64,000 nt of DNA from Mesorhizobium sp. B1-1-8 (lineage in GTDB: Bacteria; Pseudomonadota; Alphaproteobacteria; Rhizobiales; Rhizobiaceae): assembly GCF_006442795.2 (NCBI RefSeq), contig NZ_CP083956.1, positions 2,953,501-3,017,500 on the forward strand. Direction: 5' to 3'. The notes beneath the pieces are model-generated. The model saw nothing but the letters and a program-made list of their open reading frames with translations, was not told where the DNA came from and ran no database searches. How positions within the stretch are numbered: the stretch's first letter is position 1; each line of letters begins with the position of its first letter. This document shows, piece by piece, positions 59,103 through 64,000 of this stretch. The translations under genes were made by a program, and so were the position numbers.

Positions 59103-59974
59103 GCGTTTCGGATACGGAAAAGGACGAGATCGAGAAATCGTCGGCGCCGCTGATCGAGCATCTCATCGAATTGCGCCGGCGCCTGATCTGGTCGCTGGGC
59201 GGCTTCTTCGTCGCTTTCCTCGTCTGCTTTTTCTTCGCCAAGCGCCTGTTCAACTTGCTGGTCGTGCCGTTCAAATGGGCGACGCAATGGGCAGGGCTCG
59301 ACCCGCACAAGGTCGAGCTGATCTATACCGCGCCGCAGGAGTTCTTCTTCACTCAGGTGAAGCTGGCGATGTTCGGCGGCATGGTCGTCGCCTTTCCGTT
59401 GATCGCCACGCAGATCTACAAGTTCATCGCGCCTGGCCTCTACAAGAACGAGCGCAATGCCTTCCTGCCGTTCCTGATCGCGTCGCCCATTCTGTTTCTG
59501 ATGGGCGCCTCGCTGGTCTATTTCTTCTTCACGCCGATGGTGATGTGGTTCTTCCTCGCCATGCAGCAGACCGGCACCAACGACCAGGTGCAGATCTCGC
59601 TCCTGCCGAAGGTGTCGGAATATCTCAGCCTGATCATGACGCTGATCTTCTCCTTCGGCCTGGTGTTCCAGTTGCCGGTGGTGACCAGCCTGATGACGCG
59701 CGTCGGCCTGCTGTCGTCGAGGGCGCTGGCCGAGAAGCGCAAATGGGCGATCGTCCTTTCCTTTGTCGTTGCCGCGGTGCTGACGCCGCCCGATCCACTG
59801 AGCCAGTGCGGCCTCGCCATCCCGACCATCCTCCTTTATGAGGTCGCCATCTGGTCCTCACGCCTGATCGAGCGCAGCCAGGAACGCGAGCGCGTTGCTC
59901 GCGAGAAGCAGGATGCGGATGAGAGCGTGGCGGAAAAAGTCCCCGACGAGCCTCCGACACAGGCAGCCTCGTAG
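59099..59974 (+). CDS. tatC: Sec-independent translocase subunit TatC
   Basis: 291 residues from GTG 59099 with six membrane helices. Conserved APLIEHLIELRRRLIWSLGG, PQEFFFTQVKLAMFGG, and FGLVFQLPVV-type segments. It is the receptor for folded twin-arginine substrates. The charged C-tail is longer than in E. coli. Confidence 0.95.
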   Translation: MSVSDTEKDEIEKSSAPLIEHLIELRRRLIWSLGGFFVAFLVCFFFAKRLFNLLVVPFKWATQWAGLDPHKVELIYTAPQEFFFTQVKLAMFGGMVVAFPLIATQIYKFIAPGLYKNERNAFLPFLIASPILFLMGASLVYFFFTPMVMWFFLAMQQTGTNDQVQISLLPKVSEYLSLIMTLIFSFGLVFQLPVVTSLMTRVGLLSSRALAEKRKWAIVLSFVVAAVLTPPDPLSQCGLAIPTILLYEVAIWSSRLIERSQERERVAREKQDADESVAEKVPDEPPTQAAS

Positions 59975-60056
59975 GGCGTCGCGACGGAAAACGATAACCG
60001 CCGCCCGACCTCCATCTTGCATCGATCCTGGATGCGGTTTACGCCCTCTGGCCTGC

Positions 60057-60095
60057 AACGCATCGCCATCAAGCGATGCGTTTCAGTTTTCGTTT
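60057..60095 (+). terminator. Probable terminator after tatC
   Basis: AACGCATCGC - CATCAA - GCGATGCGTT, followed by TCAGTTTTCGTTTT. Perfect 10-bp stem 82 bases past the tatC stop, just before the palindromic repeat. Confidence 0.6.
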
Positions 60096-60097
60096 TG

Positions 60098-60144
60098 AGC
60101 ATGTCGTTATCCCAAAACCGCTGCACACTTTTGGGCGACATGCT
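60098..60144. repeat. Rhizobial-type intergenic palindrome, copy 2
   Basis: Outer arms AGCATGTCG / CGACATGCT, inner arms CCCAAAA / TTTTGGG around ACCGCTGCACAC-like sequence. Differs from copy 1 (10338-10386) by paired changes that keep both stems. Confidence 0.78.
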
Positions 60145-60164
60145 ACCTTGGAGCGCTCAGAACC

Positions 60165-61646
60165 ATGCTTGACATCAAATGGATTCGCGACAACCCGAAG
60201 GCTCTCGCCGACGCGCTGGTGAAGCGCTCGTGGCCGGCCGGGGACGCGCAGTCCACGGTCGATGACCTGATCGCCAGGGACGAAGCGCGGCGCGAGCATC
60301 TGACCGAGCTGCAGGTCAAGCAGGAGCGCCGCAATGCCGCCTCCAAGGAGATCGGCAACGCCATGCGCTCTGGCGATTCAGCGCTTGCCGAAAAGCTCAA
60401 GGCAGAGGTCGGCGAGATCAAGGCGTTCATCCAGAACGGCGAGGCGCGCGAGCGCGAGCTCGACAAGGCACTGAACGACGCGCTGGCAGTGCTGCCCAAC
60501 GTGCCGCTCGACGACGTGCCGGTGGGCAAGGACGAGCACGACAATGTCGTCAAGCGCATCGTCGGCGAGGTGCCGACGCGTCCCAACTGGGTGAAGGAGC
60601 ATTTCGAGATCGGCGAAGCGCTCGGCATGATGGATTTCGAGCGGGCGGCGAAGCTATCGGGCTCGCGCTTCACCGTGCTGAAGAGCCAGCTCGCCCGGAT
60701 GGAGCGAGCGCTCGGCCAGTTCATGCTCGACCTGCACACGACCGAGCACGGCTATGAAGAGATCCAGCCGCCGCTGATGGTGCGCGACGAAATTTTGTAT
60801 GGCACTGGGCAGTTACCGAAGTTCGAGGAAGATCTTTTCAAAACAGAAGGCGAAGCGCCCAAGGAGGGTTCTGTTCATTTAGGACCTGAAGATGGTGATC
60901 CTCGCGAGCTCAATCAGCTCTTCGATATGGTTTTCAGCCATCAGAAGCGCTCGGACATAACGGCACTCATTCACAAGATCTGGCACGACAATCCAAAGCG
61001 GCAGCGAGAAGTTGAGGAACATTTCTTAGGGAGGCGTTCTTTCTGGCTCATTCCCACCGCCGAAGTGCCACTGACCAACCTCGTGCGCGAGGAGATCACC
61101 GCGCACGAAAAGCTGCCGCTGCGCTACACGGCGCTGACGCCGTGCTTCCGCTCGGAAGCCGGCTCTGCCGGGCGCGACACGCGCGGCATGCTGCGCCAGC
61201 ACCAGTTCTACAAGGTCGAGCTGGTTTCGATCACCGACCAGGAGAGCTCGCTGGCCGAGCATGAGCGCATGACGCAATGCGCCGAGGAGGTCTTGAGGCG
61301 GCTCGGCCTGCCGTTCCGCACGGTGACGCTGTGCACTGGCGACATGGGCTTTGGCGCGCGCAAGACCTATGACATCGAGGTCTGGCTGCCCGGCCAGAAT
61401 GCTTATCGCGAGATCTCGTCCTGCTCGGTCTGCGGCGACTTCCAGGCCAGGCGCATGGATGCCCGCTACAAGGACAAGGACGGCAAGGGCAACCGCTTCG
61501 TCCACACGCTCAACGGTTCGGGCACCGCGGTGGGCCGCGCTCTTATTGCTGTCATCGAAAACTACCAGAATGAGGACGGCAGCGTAACCATTCCTGAAGT
61601 GCTGCGGCCTTACATGGGCGGTCTCGCCAAGATCGAATCGAAATGA
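60165..61646 (+). CDS. serS: Seryl-tRNA synthetase with internal insertion
   Basis: 493 residues; SerRS is normally about 425-430. The N-terminal coiled coil that grips tRNA-Ser (about 30-105) and class II motifs 2 and 3 ([40 protein letters not shown]) are intact. Between KFEEDLF (about 219-225) and [18 protein letters not shown] (from 293), where normal enzymes have a short link, there is a block of roughly 65 extra residues that looks helical and charged ([20 protein letters not shown] ...). Its DNA (about 60,790-61,050) has about 50-53% GC and unusual codons (tta, ttg, ctt). In-frame, so the enzyme is probably functional. Confidence 0.93.
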   Translation: MLDIKWIRDNPKALADALVKRSWPAGDAQSTVDDLIARDEARREHLTELQVKQERRNAASKEIGNAMRSGDSALAEKLKAEVGEIKAFIQNGEARERELDKALNDALAVLPNVPLDDVPVGKDEHDNVVKRIVGEVPTRPNWVKEHFEIGEALGMMDFERAAKLSGSRFTVLKSQLARMERALGQFMLDLHTTEHGYEEIQPPLMVRDEILYGTGQLPKFEEDLFKTEGEAPKEGSVHLGPEDGDPRELNQLFDMVFSHQKRSDITALIHKIWHDNPKRQREVEEHFLGRRSFWLIPTAEVPLTNLVREEITAHEKLPLRYTALTPCFRSEAGSAGRDTRGMLRQHQFYKVELVSITDQESSLAEHERMTQCAEEVLRRLGLPFRTVTLCTGDMGFGARKTYDIEVWLPGQNAYREISSCSVCGDFQARRMDARYKDKDGKGNRFVHTLNGSGTAVGRALIAVIENYQNEDGSVTIPEVLRPYMGGLAKIESK

Positions 61647-61650
61647 CTTC

Positions 61651-62409
61651 ATGCGCATCCTGCTGACCAACGATGACGGCATCCACGCCGAAGGACTGGC
61701 GTCGCTCGAACGCATCGCCCGCACGCTGTCGGACGACATCTGGGTAGTCGCGCCGGAGCAGGACCAGTCCGGCTATGCGCATTCGCTGTCGATCTCGGAA
61801 CCGCTCAGGCTGCGCAAGATCGGCGAGAGGCATTTTGCCGTGCGCGGCACGCCGACCGACTGCGTCATCATGGGCGCTAAAAAGATCCTGCCCGGGGCGC
61901 CCGACCTCATCCTGTCCGGCGTCAATTCCGGCGCCAACATCGCCGACGACGTCACCTATTCCGGCACCGTCGCCGGCGCCATGGAGGGCGCGCTGCTCGG
62001 CGTGCGCTCGATCGCGCTTAGCCAGGCCTATTCCTATGTCGGCGAGGACCGCGTCGTTCCTTATGAAACGACCGAGGCGCTGGCGCCGACGCTGCTTAAG
62101 AAGCTGGTGGCGGTGCCGCTTCCCGAGGGCGTTCTGCTCAACGTCAATTTCCCGAACTGCGCGCCCGATGAAATCGAAGGCACGGTCGTCACCTCGCAGG
62201 GCAAGCTGGTGCACAGCCTCTGGGTCGACGAGCGCCGGGACGGGCGCGGCCTGCCGTACTACTGGCTGCGCTTCGGCCGCGAGCCGGTCGAAGGCAGGAA
62301 AGGCACCGACCTTTACGCGCTGCACAACCGGCTGGTGTCGGTGACGCCGCTGCAGCTCGACCTCACCGCCCATGAACTCCGCGACCAGCTGACCAAGGCG
62401 TTGTTGTGA
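61651..62409 (+). CDS. surE: 5'/3'-nucleotidase SurE
   Basis: 252 residues with the complete metal site Asp8, Asp9, Ser40 and Asn92 ([38 protein letters not shown]). Dephosphorylates nucleoside monophosphates. It begins 4 bases after serS and is followed by pcm, as in the surE-pcm-nlpD order of many proteobacteria. Confidence 0.95.
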   Translation: MRILLTNDDGIHAEGLASLERIARTLSDDIWVVAPEQDQSGYAHSLSISEPLRLRKIGERHFAVRGTPTDCVIMGAKKILPGAPDLILSGVNSGANIADDVTYSGTVAGAMEGALLGVRSIALSQAYSYVGEDRVVPYETTEALAPTLLKKLVAVPLPEGVLLNVNFPNCAPDEIEGTVVTSQGKLVHSLWVDERRDGRGLPYYWLRFGREPVEGRKGTDLYALHNRLVSVTPLQLDLTAHELRDQLTKALL

Positions 62410-62422
62410 ATAGGGTTTTGGC

Positions 62423-63076
62423 ATGAACATGGCTGTCGACGACCGCGAAGGTTTTGCCGCTTTCCTGCTTCGGCTGCGTGGCCGGGGCATGGCGCCCAAG
62501 GCCCTGATTGCCGCCTTCGAGGCGACGCCGCGGCGCGGTTTCCTCTCCGCGCAGTTCCATTCGATCGCCTGGTCGGACGGCATGCTGCCGATCGAATGCG
62601 GTGAGGCGATTGAGGGCGCGGATCTGCAGGCGGCGGTGATCGCGGCGCTCGCAATCGAGCCGGGCAACCGCGTGCTCGAGATCGGCACCGGGTCGGGGTA
62701 TACGGCTGCGGTGATGTCGCGGCTTGCCGCGCGCGTCGTCACCATCGATCGCTACAAGACCTTGACCGAACAGGCCAGGCAGCGCTTCGAGGCGCTCGGC
62801 ATCGGCAACGCCTTAGCGCGCCAGGCGGATGGCTCCAACGGCCTGCCGACCGAGGGGCCTTTCGACCGCATCGTCGCCTGGGCGTCCTTCGACAGCCTGC
62901 CGCGCTTCCTGCTCGACCAGTTGTCGAGCGGCGGCATCGTCATCGCGCCGATCGGGCCGGAGGAGGGCGAGCAGGTGCTGGCCAAGCTGACCAAGGTCGG
63001 CAGCCGTTTCGAGCGTGAGGACATCGGCATGGTCAGGCTGCAGCCGATCCTGCGCAGCCTCGCTGCCGTCATTTAG
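62423..63076 (+). CDS. pcm: Protein-L-isoaspartate O-methyltransferase
   Basis: 217 residues: PRRGFLSAQFHSIAWSDGML substrate region, SAM motif I RVLEIGTGSGYTAAVMSRLA, and FDRIVAWASFDSLPRFLLDQ. Repairs isoaspartyl residues. Lies 13 bases after surE. This is the canonical PIMT by position; the copy at 35703 is the divergent one. Confidence 0.9.
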   Translation: MNMAVDDREGFAAFLLRLRGRGMAPKALIAAFEATPRRGFLSAQFHSIAWSDGMLPIECGEAIEGADLQAAVIAALAIEPGNRVLEIGTGSGYTAAVMSRLAARVVTIDRYKTLTEQARQRFEALGIGNALARQADGSNGLPTEGPFDRIVAWASFDSLPRFLLDQLSSGGIVIAPIGPEEGEQVLAKLTKVGSRFEREDIGMVRLQPILRSLAAVI

Positions 63077-63213
63077 CGGACTACCGGACATCCGCCAAAA
63101 CGCCGTCGAATGTTTTAAGAAAATTTTCGTCGGATTCTAATGGGTTAACCCGCCGGTAACATTAACACGCTTTAATCGGGCCAGTTTGTACCGGGTCTGT
63201 GCGGGTTAATGCG

Positions 63214-64000
63214 ATGCAATTCAATGTTTTGAAGGCAAACGGACGCATTCTGGCGCGTGGCTGCGCCCTCATCCTGATCGCCGGCGCCGCAGCCGGGTGC
63301 AGCTCGCAGGCGATGCGCTTCAATGGTGTCGATGACGTCTTCACCTCATCCACCAACAACCAGCGCGCCATCATCAACAAGCAGAATGCCGACCAGCCCT
63401 ATCCGGGCGACACATCGGTCGCGCCGGCGCCGGTCGACGGCAGCCACACCCAATCGGTGAGCCGCTCCAGCCTGGAGCCGGTTTCGGTCCAGCAATTGCC
63501 GCCGCCGTCGCAGGCGGCCGCTTCACCCGCCAGGCCGATGCGCACCGCCGCGGCTCCGGCGCCCGCGCCGGCTCCTGCCGCGCCGCACCTGGACAAGACG
63601 GCGACCGGTACGGTCACGCCGGCGACGAAGCCGTTCAAGACCGCCGAGCCTGATGCAACGCGCGCCGCAAATGCGACGCCGCATGCCACAGAGATCGTGG
63701 TCCGCGAGGGCGAGACGCTGTCGGGCCTGGCGCAGCACTATCATGTGCCCGCCGACGCCATCGCCAAGGTCAACGGGATCGACCCGAAGAAGGGCATCCG
63801 GAGCGGTCAGAAGATCGTCATCCCGGCCTATGCTTATTCGAGTAAGGCGGAGCCGAAAGTGGCCGACGCCAAGCCCGCCAATGCTCCAAAGAAGCCCGCC
63901 AGCGGGCAGGACAAAGTCGCCGTTTTGCCGCAGCAGCCGAAGGTCAAGGACGGCAAGTCCGCCGCGCAGATCGATGCGTCGGCAGCGGCAAGCGGCTCGA
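63214..64000 (+). CDS. LysM lipoprotein, NlpD-like, partial
   Basis: At least 262 residues, cut by the window end. A GTG at 63199 would add five residues. Lipoprotein signal with lipobox AAGC (ILIAGAAAGCSSQ), a Pro/Ala-rich linker, then a LysM domain (EIVVREGETLSGLAQHYHVP ... GIRSGQKIVIP). The context surE-pcm and the layout suggest NlpD/DipM, whose LytM (M23) domain would lie beyond the edge; these activate amidases at division. The peptidase domain is not visible here. Confidence 0.8.
   Translation, partial: MQFNVLKANGRILARGCALILIAGAAAGCSSQAMRFNGVDDVFTSSTNNQRAIINKQNADQPYPGDTSVAPAPVDGSHTQSVSRSSLEPVSVQQLPPPSQAAASPARPMRTAAAPAPAPAPAAPHLDKTATGTVTPATKPFKTAEPDATRAANATPHATEIVVREGETLSGLAQHYHVPADAIAKVNGIDPKKGIRSGQKIVIPAYAYSSKAEPKVADAKPANAPKKPASGQDKVAVLPQQPKVKDGKSAAQIDASAAASGS

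Overview
The window reads as a chromosomal stretch of a Rhizobiales bacterium, most likely Mesorhizobium or a close relative. This rests on high-GC coding sequence, a complete rhizobial-type haem uptake locus with RirA, ExoR, a PopZ/DUF2497 protein, and several families of short palindromic intergenic repeats of a kind I associate with rhizobial genomes. The genus is inferred from gene content and gene order, not from a marker search. Most of the window is ordinary chromosome; the accessory material is confined to a small toxin-antitoxin island and one decayed insertion sequence.

1-8.2 kb: the tail of putA, then an iron/haem block. A TonB protein and a TonB-dependent haem receptor run leftwards. 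hmuP-hmuS-hmuT-hmuU-hmuV run rightwards from a shared divergent promoter region with TGA-N9-TCA boxes (RirA-type). rirA closes the block on the opposite strand. hmuU carries an apparent frameshift between its first and second membrane segments.

8.4-17.4 kb: a DUF445 membrane protein, a phasin, a MaoC-type hydratase, a RelE/HTH toxin-antitoxin pair inside a ~1.1 kb segment bracketed by inverted repeats, a MocR-type regulator divergent from a DMT exporter, a zinc alcohol dehydrogenase, and an FAA hydrolase / zeta-class GST isomerase / DUF4262 cluster.

17.6-25.4 kb: a LuxR-type response regulator faces a FIST-domain protein plus hybrid histidine kinase, an arrangement like the NosP/NahK nitric-oxide sensing systems. 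Then a three-gene molybdenum hydroxylase operon (small FeS, large Mo, medium FAD) whose two gene junctions hold tandem-like inverted repeats.

25.5-35 kb: mixed small genes (acyltransferase, SRPBCC, GNAT-CutC, cupin), two repeat-rich proteins (one secreted, one a membrane-anchored coiled coil with a 49-residue repeat), a broken IS481-family element, and tRNA-Asn.

35-64 kb: core rhizobial chromosome. tRNA-Cys, PIMT, TolC, PopZ-like, valS; a FadL-family porin; ilvD overlapping exoR; xthA; erpA divergent from dgt-argS-SPOR protein-nagZ-scpA-scpB-tatA-tatB-tatC-serS-surE-pcm-LysM lipoprotein (cut by the window end). The most unusual item is serS, which carries an in-frame block of roughly 65 extra residues of clearly lower GC in the middle of its catalytic domain.
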